From NCBI GenBank assembly GCA_023433705.1, contig JAEYUC010000065.1, positions 40,616 through 104,615 of the forward strand: a stretch of 64,000 bases of DNA, read 5' to 3'. A program made the position numbers and the translations under genes. The notes under the pieces are model-generated. The model worked only from the letters and a program-made list of their open reading frames with translations. It was not told where the DNA came from and did not search any database. The stretch's first letter is position 1, and the number at the start of each line of letters is the position of its first letter. Positions 8,901-17,397 of this stretch are shown here, piece after piece. The stretch comes from Pseudomonadota bacterium. GTDB taxonomy: Bacteria > Pseudomonadota > Gammaproteobacteria > Steroidobacterales > Steroidobacteraceae.

Positions 8901-10553
8901 ATGAAAACGATCATTTCCACCGTTTCCGCGTTGCTGGTCGTCACACTCGCCCACGCTGCGCCCTCTTTGCCCGAATTTTCGCCGGATCGATTCCGCGCTC
9001 ACGTGGAATTCCTGGCCGACGATCTGCTGGAAGGCCGCGACACGGGCTCGCGCGGCCACGAAATCGCCGCACGCTACGTGGCGGCGCAGCTCGCCTCGTA
9101 CGGACTCGAGCCGGGCGGCGATGACGGCACCTGGTTCCAGCGCGTGACCTTCCAGAAAACCACCCGCGGCGCGGATCGCGGCTCGGTGAAGATTTCCGGC
9201 CCCGGCGGCGAGCGGAAGTTCGATCACGCCGACAACGTACTCGTCGGACTGCATCCGCGCGAGCCGAACCTCGACGTGTCGGCTCCGCTGGTGTTCGTGG
9301 GTTACGGCCTGGAAGACAAACTACTTGGATTCGACGACTACAAGGGACTCGACGTCAGGGGCGCCATCGTCGTCGTCTTGCGCGGCTTTCCGAAGGGCAT
9401 GCCGAGCGAGGAAGGCGCGAACGCGAGCGCCATGAAAGGCCTGAACGCGCAGAAACATGGCGCGATCGGAATGCTCAGCGTGCAGACCCTGGAATCGGAA
9501 AAGGCATTTCCGTGGGAACGCATTCTCGAATACGCCAACGATCCCGACTGCGCGTGGGTGCAGCCCGACGGCCAGGCATTCGACGAAGCGGCGAGCATCC
9601 GTGCGCGAGGCTTTCTGAATGGACCCGCGGCCGAGGCGGCGTTCGCCGGCGCGCCGCGTACGCTGGCCGACATCAGGGCGGAGGCCGACAAGCCCAGTGG
9701 CATGCCGCGTGGCTTCAAGCTCAAGACCCGCGCGGCCGTTCATGGCACCGCGACTTGGGAGCGAGTCTCGAGCCCCAACGTGATCGGCATTCTCAAGGGC
9801 TCGGATCCGGAATTGTCGAAGCAGTACACCGTGTTGTCGGCCCACCTCGACGGCCTGGGAATGAGGGTGGCCGGAGCAGACGACGCCAACGCTGACCGTA
9901 TCCTCAACGGCGCGCTCGACAATGCCGCCGGGGTCGCCACGATGCTCGAAGTGGCGCGCGCCGCCGCGCTGGATCCGGACAAGGCCCGCCGTTCGATGAT
10001 CTTCATCGCGACGACGGGAGAAGAATACGGACTGCTGGGCGCTGACTACTACGCACGCCACCCCAGCGTGCCCATCGGACAGATCGTCGGCAACGTGGAT
10101 CTCGACATGCCACTGCTGCTCTACCCGTTCACGGACGTGGTCGCATTCGGCGCCGGTCATTCCACGATCGGACCGATGGTCGAAAAGGCCCTGGCGCCGA
10201 TGAACATCAAACTATCGCCCGACCCCTGGCCCGCGCAGGGCATTTTCACGCGCTCGGATCACTATCAATTCGTGAAGCAGGGTGTGCCTGCGGTGTTCCT
10301 GGCCACCGGCACCGCCAATGGTGGCGAAAAGCATTGGGGCGAATTCCTGAGCGGCGCCTATCACAGCCCGCGCGACGACATCGCGCAGCAGATCGACTGG
10401 CAGGCCGGCGCGCGATTCGTCGAGGCCAACTATCGCATCACGCGCGCGATGTCGGATGCCGATCAGCGGCCGCTGTGGTTCAAGGGCAATTACTTCGGAG
10501 ACACCTTCGCGCCCGGCGCGCCGCGCGCCGCGCCGTCGATGGCCAACCGGTGA
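8901..10553 (+). CDS. Exported M28 family zinc aminopeptidase with PA domain
   Basis: 550 residues from ATG 8901, chosen because MKTIISTVSALLVVTLAHA is a clean signal peptide; the longer frame from 8871 spoils it. A protease-associated insert (about 130-240) splits the peptidase domain. Zinc ligands and catalytic residues are visible: SAHLDGLG (His-Asp), NGALDNAAGVA (bridging Asp), TGEEYGLLG (catalytic Glu-Glu), NVDLDMP (Asp) and RSDHYQF (His). This is a di-zinc aminopeptidase of the M28 type, probably periplasmic or secreted, releasing N-terminal amino acids from peptides. It converges with the next gene, with seven bases between them. Confidence 0.93.
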   Translation: MKTIISTVSALLVVTLAHAAPSLPEFSPDRFRAHVEFLADDLLEGRDTGSRGHEIAARYVAAQLASYGLEPGGDDGTWFQRVTFQKTTRGADRGSVKISGPGGERKFDHADNVLVGLHPREPNLDVSAPLVFVGYGLEDKLLGFDDYKGLDVRGAIVVVLRGFPKGMPSEEGANASAMKGLNAQKHGAIGMLSVQTLESEKAFPWERILEYANDPDCAWVQPDGQAFDEAASIRARGFLNGPAAEAAFAGAPRTLADIRAEADKPSGMPRGFKLKTRAAVHGTATWERVSSPNVIGILKGSDPELSKQYTVLSAHLDGLGMRVAGADDANADRILNGALDNAAGVATMLEVARAAALDPDKARRSMIFIATTGEEYGLLGADYYARHPSVPIGQIVGNVDLDMPLLLYPFTDVVAFGAGHSTIGPMVEKALAPMNIKLSPDPWPAQGIFTRSDHYQFVKQGVPAVFLATGTANGGEKHWGEFLSGAYHSPRDDIAQQIDWQAGARFVEANYRITRAMSDADQRPLWFKGNYFGDTFAPGAPRAAPSMANR

Positions 10554-10560
10554 CCGAGGG

Positions 10561-13500
10561 CTAACAACCCGGCAGGCTGTTGACCCACTGGGTCAGCAAG
10601 GTCACGCCCGCGGTGTCGACCAGCCGGGTACCGAGCGGCGGCATGCCATTGCTGTCGCGGCGGTTCACGCGCTGGATCAGCACCGAATTCGCGGCGTTGC
10701 CGGGTGCGATGAGGCGCGCGTTCGGTCCGATACCCAGGTCGCCGTCCTGCGGCGTGACGTTGCAGGTGTTGGTCGCCGTGAACGACGTCGTGTAACGCAG
10801 ATCAAGGTTGACGCCGGTCGGCCCGCCCGGGCGGTGACACTGCGCGCAGTTGGTGTGCAGATAGGCACGCGCTCGGTTGGTGAGCGAAGCACCGGTATTC
10901 GTCGGGTCGGTCAGAACGGGCTGCGATGACGGGCTCGTGATCGCGGGCGTGAACAATCCGATGCCGTTGAGCGTCAGCAATTCGTTGGCGGTGCGTCCGG
11001 TCTGTGGATAGGTGTGATTGCGGTTGAGCTGCGCGGTCTCGAGCCCCAGCGAGCGACCCGCGGCCGCGGTATGGCACTGCAGGCATTGCGCCTCGTTCGG
11101 AAAGATCCATTGCTGACCGCCGCCGATGTCGCGCAACGCGCCGCCCGTCAGGAGGTTCGCATCGGTCTGCTGAGTGTTCCATTCGTAGGTGAAACCACCC
11201 CAGTCACCGTCGGGATGGCGCATCAGCAGGCGTGTTTCGATGAGCCGCGAGCCGATGCGGAAATTCTTCATGAGCACGGTGCCGCTCGGAAAATCCCAGT
11301 CGTTGTTCGAGCCGACCGAGATCGTCGTGTTGTTGGGCAACGCCATCCAGCGGTCCTTCGCCGCACCGTCGGACCAGAATTGCGCGTTGACCGAATAGGG
11401 AATCAGTCCCGCGGCCGGCTGCGCCGGGTTCGCGGGGTTCACGCAGCCGGTCGCGCTCAGGCGCGCGGGAGCCGTGCCGCTCCCGCCTCCCTGGAAGTTG
11501 ATCCGGTGCAGCGCGCCGTCGGTGTAGTTCGTGACGTACAACTCGCCGTCGTTGCCCTGGCCGAAGGAGGAGATGTTGAGCGAGGTCTGCAGCAACTGGG
11601 TCGGCGCGCGCGACGATGGATTGGCGGGATCCGGGATCCACGCCCAGATACGTCCGGATACGAAATCGGCGAACAGGTAGCGGCCCGCGAGGGTTGTCGA
11701 CTGCGATCCGCGGTACACGTAACCGCCGGTGATCGATTCTCCGAGCGCGCGTCCGTACTCCGCGACAGGATCGATCAAACCACTCGACGGACACCCGGCC
11801 GTCTCGTAGTCGTGCGCGCCCTCGCGGCAATCCCACCCGTAGTTGCCTCCGCGCTGGATGGTGTTGACCTCCTCGATCATGCCCTGCCCCACGTCCGCGA
11901 CCCACAAGGTTCCGCTGACGCGATCGAAGCTCCAGCGCCAGGGATTGCGCAGACCCCAGGCGTAGATCTCGGGGCAATTGCCGCTTGCGCGCGCGATCGA
12001 GGGACACACCGGGTTGCCGGCGAAGGGATTGTCCGACGGGATGCCGTACGCGGCGCCGGGACCATTGATGCGGATGCGCAGCATCTTGCCCAGCAAGGTA
12101 GTGAGGCGCTGAGCGCTCTCCTGCGGATCGCCGCCACCGCCGCCGTCGCCCGTGCCGAGGTATAGGTAGCCGTCGGGACCGAACGCGATGTCGCCGCCGT
12201 TGTGATTGTCCTGCGCGCCCGGGCCCGAGTTCGGGTCCAGGTCCTTGTTGATGGACATCAGTATCTGCTCGGAGGACGCGTTGATCGTGGCGGCGCCGGT
12301 CGAATCCACGCTGGCGGTGAACGCCGACAGACGCCCCACGAGGGTCGTGTCGATGTAATAGAGGAACACGCGCGGATCGGCGGGGAAATTCGGGTGGAAC
12401 GCCATGCCCAGCAGGCCCGCCTCGGTTTGCGAGACCCTGGGGACACGGCTCGAGATATCGAGCACGGCCACTGCGCTCGACGGGTTCGCGCCCGTGAAGC
12501 GGCGCACGATGCCGCGCTGCTCGAGTACATACCAATGCTGATTGTTGTCTGGCGCCTGCAGCATCTTCACCGGCGCCGTGAAGGAAAGGTTCGTGAAGCG
12601 GGAAAGCGAGATCGTGCTACCGGCGCTTGGCCGGTCCCACGCGAAACACGAGTCGTTCGACGGTCGCGAATCGAGCCCGCCGTTCGGAGGCGGCTGCGTC
12701 GACCCTGCGCGCGTGGTTCCGCTACCCGTGGGCGATGCGGCCGATTCATTGCCGGCCGCGTCGATGGCCCGCACCACGTACGAATAGGTGGTCGATGGCG
12801 ACAATCCGTTGTCGGTGAAGTTGGTCGCGATCTGTGTGAGGAGCGGCGTGGTCGACCCGTTGCGGTAGACCCGATAGCCGGCCACCCCGACGTTGTCCAT
12901 CGACCTCGGCCAGGCGACGACGAGCTGCGTGCTGCTGGGCGAGGTGACGCTGGGCGTGCCCGGCGTGGTGGGTGGCGTCGTGTCGCCTCCTCCGGACGAA
13001 CCGCCCGATGTCGTGGCACTGCGAGCGCCCGACGCGTTCGATACGTTACCGGCCGCGTCGAAGGCGCGCACCGTGTACGTGTACGTCGTCGATGGGGCGA
13101 GACCGGTGTCCGAATAGTTCGTCGCGGTGACCGTCACGTGCGGGCTGCTCGAACCATTGCGATAGATCCGGTAACCACTCACACCGACCGCGTCCGTCGA
13201 TGCGGCCCAGGTCAGATCGATGCGCGAGCTGCTGACGACCGTCGCCGATGGCGTTCCCGGTGTCGTCGGCGCTGTCGTATCCGCGCCCGGATCCGACAAG
13301 GTACGCGCGCTGCCCGCTCCCGAAGCGTTCGAAACGTTTCCCGCCGCATCGATCGCGCGCACCGTGTATGAGTAGGTAGTCGAAGGCGACAGGCCGGTGT
13401 TGGAGTAACTCGTCGTCGTGACGGTGGCGATTGGCGTGGTCGCGCCATCTCGATAGATCCGGTAACCGGTCACGCCCACGGCGTCCGTCGAGCCGGTCCA

Positions 13501-13989
13501 GGAGAGATCGATCCGCGTGCTGCTGACGGCCGTCGCTACCGGCGTGCCCGGCGTCGTGGGAGGCGACGTGTCGGGAGCGGACGATCCCGCGCGCGTCGTG
13601 CCGCTGCCCGCGGGCGATGCGGCCGATGCGTTGCCGGCCGCGTCGATGGCCCGCACCACGTACGAATAGGTGGTCGATGGCGACAATCCGTTGTCGGTGA
13701 AGTTGGTCGCGATCTGCGTGAGGAGCGGCGTGGTCGACCCGTTGCGGTAGACGCGATAGCCGGCCACGCCGACGTTGTCCATCGACCTCGGCCAGGCGAC
13801 GACGAGCTGCGTGCTGCTGGGCGAGGTGACGCTGGGCGTGCCCGGCGTGGTGGGTGGCGTCGTGTCGCCGGATTGCGCGCCTGCGATGCCTATCCAATGC
13901 GATGCAATGCAGGCGAGGATCGCCAGTCGGCCAGCAAGACGGTCGGGTTGCGCCGGCGGTGCGGAGCGCGCGCGAGTAGCGAGGTTCAT
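10561..13989 (-). CDS. Secreted four-FN3 / PQQ-type sugar dehydrogenase / diheme cytochrome fusion
   Basis: 1142 residues. After a signal sequence (about 20-39) come four fibronectin type III modules of about 98 residues each (41-433), each opening with TTPPTTPGTP or a close variant. Next is a glucose/sorbosone dehydrogenase-type beta-propeller (about 455-830), recognisable by GLLGMAFHPNFP, DNHNGGDIAFGPDGYLYLGTGDGG and AWGLRNPWRWSFD. The C-terminal part (about 840-1142) resembles the HNE_0200-type domain found fused to such dehydrogenases. It has two heme-binding motifs, CLQCH (C969) and CAQCH (C1048). The likely role is oxidation of a sugar or aldose outside the cytoplasm with electrons passed to c-type heme; the FN3 arms may hold it on a polymer. 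FN3-1 and FN3-4 are nearly identical in DNA. The substrate is not predictable. Confidence 0.9.
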   Translation of the reverse strand: MNLATRARSAPPAQPDRLAGRLAILACIASHWIGIAGAQSGDTTPPTTPGTPSVTSPSSTQLVVAWPRSMDNVGVAGYRVYRNGSTTPLLTQIATNFTDNGLSPSTTYSYVVRAIDAAGNASAASPAGSGTTRAGSSAPDTSPPTTPGTPVATAVSSTRIDLSWTGSTDAVGVTGYRIYRDGATTPIATVTTTSYSNTGLSPSTTYSYTVRAIDAAGNVSNASGAGSARTLSDPGADTTAPTTPGTPSATVVSSSRIDLTWAASTDAVGVSGYRIYRNGSSSPHVTVTATNYSDTGLAPSTTYTYTVRAFDAAGNVSNASGARSATTSGGSSGGGDTTPPTTPGTPSVTSPSSTQLVVAWPRSMDNVGVAGYRVYRNGSTTPLLTQIATNFTDNGLSPSTTYSYVVRAIDAAGNESAASPTGSGTTRAGSTQPPPNGGLDSRPSNDSCFAWDRPSAGSTISLSRFTNLSFTAPVKMLQAPDNNQHWYVLEQRGIVRRFTGANPSSAVAVLDISSRVPRVSQTEAGLLGMAFHPNFPADPRVFLYYIDTTLVGRLSAFTASVDSTGAATINASSEQILMSINKDLDPNSGPGAQDNHNGGDIAFGPDGYLYLGTGDGGGGGDPQESAQRLTTLLGKMLRIRINGPGAAYGIPSDNPFAGNPVCPSIARASGNCPEIYAWGLRNPWRWSFDRVSGTLWVADVGQGMIEEVNTIQRGGNYGWDCREGAHDYETAGCPSSGLIDPVAEYGRALGESITGGYVYRGSQSTTLAGRYLFADFVSGRIWAWIPDPANPSSRAPTQLLQTSLNISSFGQGNDGELYVTNYTDGALHRINFQGGGSGTAPARLSATGCVNPANPAQPAAGLIPYSVNAQFWSDGAAKDRWMALPNNTTISVGSNNDWDFPSGTVLMKNFRIGSRLIETRLLMRHPDGDWGGFTYEWNTQQTDANLLTGGALRDIGGGQQWIFPNEAQCLQCHTAAAGRSLGLETAQLNRNHTYPQTGRTANELLTLNGIGLFTPAITSPSSQPVLTDPTNTGASLTNRARAYLHTNCAQCHRPGGPTGVNLDLRYTTSFTATNTCNVTPQDGDLGIGPNARLIAPGNAANSVLIQRVNRRDSNGMPPLGTRLVDTAGVTLLTQWVNSLPGC
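12711..12987 (-). repeat. FN3-4 coding repeat, near-identical to 13593-13869
   Basis: This 277-base segment encodes the fourth FN3 module. It matches 13593-13869 with only about nine base differences by eye, and the last ~100 bases are identical. The offset is 882 bases, exactly three 98-codon modules. FN3-2 and FN3-3, lying between the copies, are clearly diverged from both. Confidence 0.9.
13593..13869 (-). repeat. FN3-1 coding repeat, near-identical to 12711-12987
   Basis: First FN3 module of the sugar dehydrogenase fusion and partner of the copy at 12711-12987. The near-identity of the outer modules against diverged inner ones indicates recent duplication or gene conversion. Confidence 0.9.
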
Positions 13990-14402
13990 GCGCCCTGACT
14001 AGACAGGTAGTAAGGCGCGCGCGCTGTCGTCTTCGGCCTCTAATTATCCGGGCCTTTGTCCGACAGCGAGGGCGTCGTGACCCCGACGACGGCGGATTCG
14101 CCAAACGGCGACAGTGTGGCCGCTTGCCTATCTACCGAATTCGATCGAACTACCGCGCGGCCCGGCGCGATCCCCGTACTCGCGAAGCCAGCAGCCTTCT
14201 CGATGCTGCCGTGCACGTAACGCGCCAGGGGGACCGCCGGGTTGTGAGGTCTCGGGCCAGCTCCAGCCGATGTCGGCGGCCTCGTCCTTTTCGCCCTCGG
14301 CGCGGGCGAAACCGCCTGCTCTGGCGACGTCATCGGGTTGACGGATATTCTTCCCGCCGACGTCTCTGTCTCGAATACGCAATCACCGGAGTCCTCTTGG
14401 CC
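13990..14402. other. 413-bp divergent intergenic region with one strong hairpin
   Basis: The gap lies between the minus-strand dehydrogenase fusion and the plus-strand aldo/keto reductase, so it must hold both promoters. An eight-base-pair inverted repeat, TTTCGCCC-N7-GGGCGAAA, lies at 14289-14311, about 90 bases before the reductase. One copy of the recurrent octamer CTATCTAC is at 14128. Open frames cross the gap on both strands, but none has a recognisable product, ribosome site or signal peptide. I see no convincing riboswitch. Confidence 0.5.
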
Positions 14403-15386
14403 GTGCAATACAAGATACTGGGTAGAACCGGTTTCGAGGTTTCCACCGTCAGTTTCGGCGCATGGGCCATTGGTGGCACCTGGGGTCAGGTGGACGATGC
14501 GGAGGCCATGCGCTGCCTGCATCGCGCCCTCGACCTGGGAATCAACTTTTTCGACACGGCGGATGTCTACGGCGACGGGCACAGCGAGCGATTGCTGGCG
14601 CGCCTGCGCCGGGAACGGCGGGATCCATTCCGGGTCGCCACAAAGGTCGGCCGTCGATCGAGTCCTCATGTCGCGGCCAGCTACACACGGGAGAACCTCA
14701 CGCGTTACGTGGAGCGCTGCCTCGAGAATCTCGAAATGGAAGCGCTCGACCTGGTGCAGCTCCACTGCCCACCCACCGACGTCTACTACATGCCCGAGGT
14801 CTTCGGCGTGCTCGATGACCTCGTGAAGGCCGGGAAGATCCGCTTCTATGGAGCCAGCGTCGAACGTGTCGAGGAAGGATTGAAGGCGCTGGAGTATCCC
14901 GCGCTGCAGACGCTGCAGGTGATCTTCAACATCCTGCGCCAGCGTCCCGCCGAGCTTCTGTTCCCGCGCGCGGCCGAACGCAAGGTCGGCATCCTCGCGC
15001 GACTGCCGCTTTCGTCCGGCATGTTGACCGGAAAGATGTCGAGCGCGACGCGCTTTCATCCCGACGATCACCGCGCCTTCAACCGCGAAGGCGCGGCGTT
15101 CGACAAGGGTGAGACCTTCTCGGGCTTCGAATACGAGCGGGGTCTCGAGGTCGTGGAGAAGTTGCGCGCCCTGGCGCCTCCCGGCATGACACTGCCCGAG
15201 CTCGCGCTGCGGTACATCGCCTCGTTTCCCGCCGTGACCTGCTCGATCCCCGGCGCCCGGCGCGTCGAACAGGTCGAACAGAACGTGGCGGCAGGATCGA
15301 AAGGGCCTCTCGATGCCCGGCTGCTGGCGGAGCTCGCCAGCCTGTACTCGACGGACGTCAAGCCCTTCGTTCACCAACGCTGGTAG
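14403..15386 (+). CDS. Aldo/keto reductase
   Basis: 327 residues from GTG 14403, where homology begins (VQYKILGRTGFEVS); GGAG lies at 14388-14391, and TTG 14397 is an alternative. The catalytic tetrad of the AKR fold is present: Asp and Tyr in FFDTADVYGDGHSE, Lys in RVATKVG, and His in LVQLHCPPT. The C-terminal NADP-binding loop reads SIPGARRVEQVEQN, the usual cofactor contact. It is a cytoplasmic NADPH-dependent oxidoreductase of the bacterial 'general stress / sugar aldehyde' group, with an unknown substrate. It may be read together with the following esterase genes, although a 140-base gap separates them. Confidence 0.92.
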   Translation: MQYKILGRTGFEVSTVSFGAWAIGGTWGQVDDAEAMRCLHRALDLGINFFDTADVYGDGHSERLLARLRRERRDPFRVATKVGRRSSPHVAASYTRENLTRYVERCLENLEMEALDLVQLHCPPTDVYYMPEVFGVLDDLVKAGKIRFYGASVERVEEGLKALEYPALQTLQVIFNILRQRPAELLFPRAAERKVGILARLPLSSGMLTGKMSSATRFHPDDHRAFNREGAAFDKGETFSGFEYERGLEVVEKLRALAPPGMTLPELALRYIASFPAVTCSIPGARRVEQVEQNVAAGSKGPLDARLLAELASLYSTDVKPFVHQRW

Positions 15387-15526
15387 CCTCCGGCCGCCTA
15401 ACTACTCGCACCGGCCCACGGATGCTGGAACTCATCCGGTGCAATACGAGAACTGACAGCCCTCGCGGCGACCCCCGGTCGCCGTGGCATGATCGGCCCA
15501 CGATTCGCAACGACCGAGAGAACCTC

Positions 15527-16447
15527 ATGCCCGCAGCAAACAACTCATCCCGCGGCGTGCTCATTGCACTGCTCTGCCTCTCCAGCCTGGCGTCCGCGCA
15601 GGAACCACCCAAGACACCGATCGAAGCCCCGCCGGAACCCAACGCCATTGCCCTGAATACAGGCGGCGTCGAGGGACAGACCGCGCAGGAGACCTGGTAC
15701 AAGCAGTGGGGGGATCCGTTCGTGCGCAACGTTTCGCGCGCGACGCTCACTCCCTTCCTGCCGGACCCGGCCAAGGCCAATGGCGCCGCGGTGATCGTCG
15801 CGCCGGGCGGCGGTTTCCGCATCCTCTCGATGGGCAATGAAGGCTGGGAAGTGGCGCAGGCGCTCAACGAGCGCGGCGTCGCGGCGTTCGTCCTGAAATA
15901 CCGCCTGTTGCCCACCGCACCAGACTGGGAAGAGTTCAACAAAGGCAATCCGCTCACCGCGCCGACGCCGGGTGCGCGGCCGGGTCCGCCCGATTTCGCG
16001 GCGATCATAAAGCTGCCGCTCGAGGACGCTACCGCGGCGTTCAAGCTCGTACGTTCGCGCGCGAAGGAGTGGAACATCGATCCGGATCGCATCGGCATGA
16101 TGGGCTTCTCGGCCGGCGCCGGCACGACCATGGCGGCGACGCTGCAGTCGACGGAGAACAGGCCGGCGTTCATCGCACCTATCTACGGCAGCCTGCGTGC
16201 GGTCGAAGTGCCGGCCGACGCGCCGCCCATGTTCGTCGCGCTCGCGTCCGACGATCCGCTGTTCGGCAACAACGAGTACGGGTTGATCACCGCCTGGAAG
16301 AACGCGAAGCGTCCGGTCGAATTCCACCTGTACCAGAACGGCGGACACGGCTTCGGTCTGGGCAACCCGCCGAAGACGAGCACGGGATGGTTCCCGCAGT
16401 TCATGTTGTGGCTGGAATCGAATGGCATGTTGAAGGCCCGGAAGTGA
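15527..16447 (+). CDS. Exported alpha/beta hydrolase (acetyl-xylan-esterase-like)
   Basis: 306 residues from ATG 15527, preceded by GAGAG and followed by a signal peptide ending ASAQ (about residues 1-25). The fold motifs are an oxyanion region VIVAPGGGFRIL, the nucleophile elbow MGFSAGAG (Ser), an acid region ALASDDPLFG, and the catalytic His in GGHGFGLG. Proteins of this size and arrangement are annotated as BD-FAE or esterase/lipase-like, often acting on acetylated or feruloylated plant glycans. It is the first gene of a tight trio: 11 bases separate it from the NmrA-like gene, which overlaps the sialate O-acetylesterase. A second, similar hydrolase lies at 52229-53194. Confidence 0.87.
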   Translation: MPAANNSSRGVLIALLCLSSLASAQEPPKTPIEAPPEPNAIALNTGGVEGQTAQETWYKQWGDPFVRNVSRATLTPFLPDPAKANGAAVIVAPGGGFRILSMGNEGWEVAQALNERGVAAFVLKYRLLPTAPDWEEFNKGNPLTAPTPGARPGPPDFAAIIKLPLEDATAAFKLVRSRAKEWNIDPDRIGMMGFSAGAGTTMAATLQSTENRPAFIAPIYGSLRAVEVPADAPPMFVALASDDPLFGNNEYGLITAWKNAKRPVEFHLYQNGGHGFGLGNPPKTSTGWFPQFMLWLESNGMLKARK

Positions 16448-16458
16448 GCGACCTTCAA

Positions 16459-17397
16459 ATGCGAAACCCGACACATACGCGGCGCACGTCGCTCACTCTC
16501 CTGCTCGCTTTCGGCGCGATGTTCATGGGCGCCACCGGCGCCCCGTCGGCCGCCGCCGCTTCGCAGGGAAAGATCGTCGTCTCCGGAGCCTCCGGCCAGC
16601 TCGGCGGATTGGTCGTGAAGGAACTGCTCGCGCGCGGCGTGCCCGCGAGCGATCTGATTCTCGTCAGCCGCACGCCCGAGAAACTCGCCGAGTTCGAGAA
16701 GCTGGGCGCGGCCACGCGCTTCGGCGATTTCGCGAAGCCCGAAACCCTGCCGAAGGCGTTCGCGGGCGGCACGAAGCTGCTGCTGATCAGCATCGGTTTC
16801 GGCGCGGGACCGCGACCCGAGGCGCACAAGAACGCGATCGACGCCGCGGTCGCCGCGGGCGTCAAACACATCGCGTACACATCGTTCGTCGCGATCAGCA
16901 AGGGTGAAACATCCGGCCTCGCCGGCGATCATTTCCAGACCGAAGAGTTGATAAAGAAGAGCGGCGTCGCCTGGACGATGCTGCGCAACTCGATCTACTC
17001 GAATGGTCTCGTGGGCCAGGCGGCGAAGATGCTGGCCGACGGAAAGGCGCGCGTATCGGACTCCGATTCGCGCATCGGTTACGTGACGCGCGAGGATTGC
17101 GCGGCTGCCGCCGCGGGCGTGCTCACGTCCCCTGGTCACGAGAACCGTGCATACGACATCACCGGGCCAGACCTGATCGGTCCGCGCGAGATCGCGCAGG
17201 CCGCGAGCGCGGTCGCGGGCAAGCCCATCGATCTGGTCGCCACCGATCCCGACGGCGCCGCGGCGCGCCGCGGATTCGGTGGGCCGTCGATGTCCGTGAC
17301 GAGCGAAGATTTCGCGAAAGTCGCGGGCCGGCCGGCCACGAGCGTGCGCGAATTGTTCGAAGCACATCGCGACGAGTTGCTCGCCGGGGCAAAATGA
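16459..17397 (+). CDS. NmrA-like NAD(P)-binding protein with an export signal
   Basis: 312 residues. A Rossmann-fold atypical SDR of the NmrA/quinone-oxidoreductase-2 type starts at about residue 38 with VVSGASGQLGGLVVKEL (GxxGxxG dinucleotide motif). The QOR2-like features TSFVAI, WTMLRNSIYSN and GYVTREDCAAAAAGVL follow. Such enzymes are usually cytoplasmic NADPH-binding proteins. Here the first 37 residues look like an export signal: twin Arg at 9-10 and a hydrophobic core ending in an Ala-rich cleavage region. No good internal start would remove it. The gene sits between two exported esterases and its stop overlaps the next start as ATGA (17394-17397), so all three are probably co-transcribed. 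Confidence 0.85.
   Translation: MRNPTHTRRTSLTLLLAFGAMFMGATGAPSAAAASQGKIVVSGASGQLGGLVVKELLARGVPASDLILVSRTPEKLAEFEKLGAATRFGDFAKPETLPKAFAGGTKLLLISIGFGAGPRPEAHKNAIDAAVAAGVKHIAYTSFVAISKGETSGLAGDHFQTEELIKKSGVAWTMLRNSIYSNGLVGQAAKMLADGKARVSDSDSRIGYVTREDCAAAAAGVLTSPGHENRAYDITGPDLIGPREIAQAASAVAGKPIDLVATDPDGAAARRGFGGPSMSVTSEDFAKVAGRPATSVRELFEAHRDELLAGAK

Noticed and set aside
14128..14382. Possible cobalamin or c-di-GMP riboswitch in the long gap
   Set aside because: A loosely B12-box-like run (CCCGAGACCTCAC) and a hairpin are present, but the other conserved elements of either riboswitch could not be found.
14040..15377. Long minus-strand frame opposite the aldo/keto reductase
   Set aside because: No recognisable motif, ribosome site or signal peptide; it is the shadow of the reductase gene.
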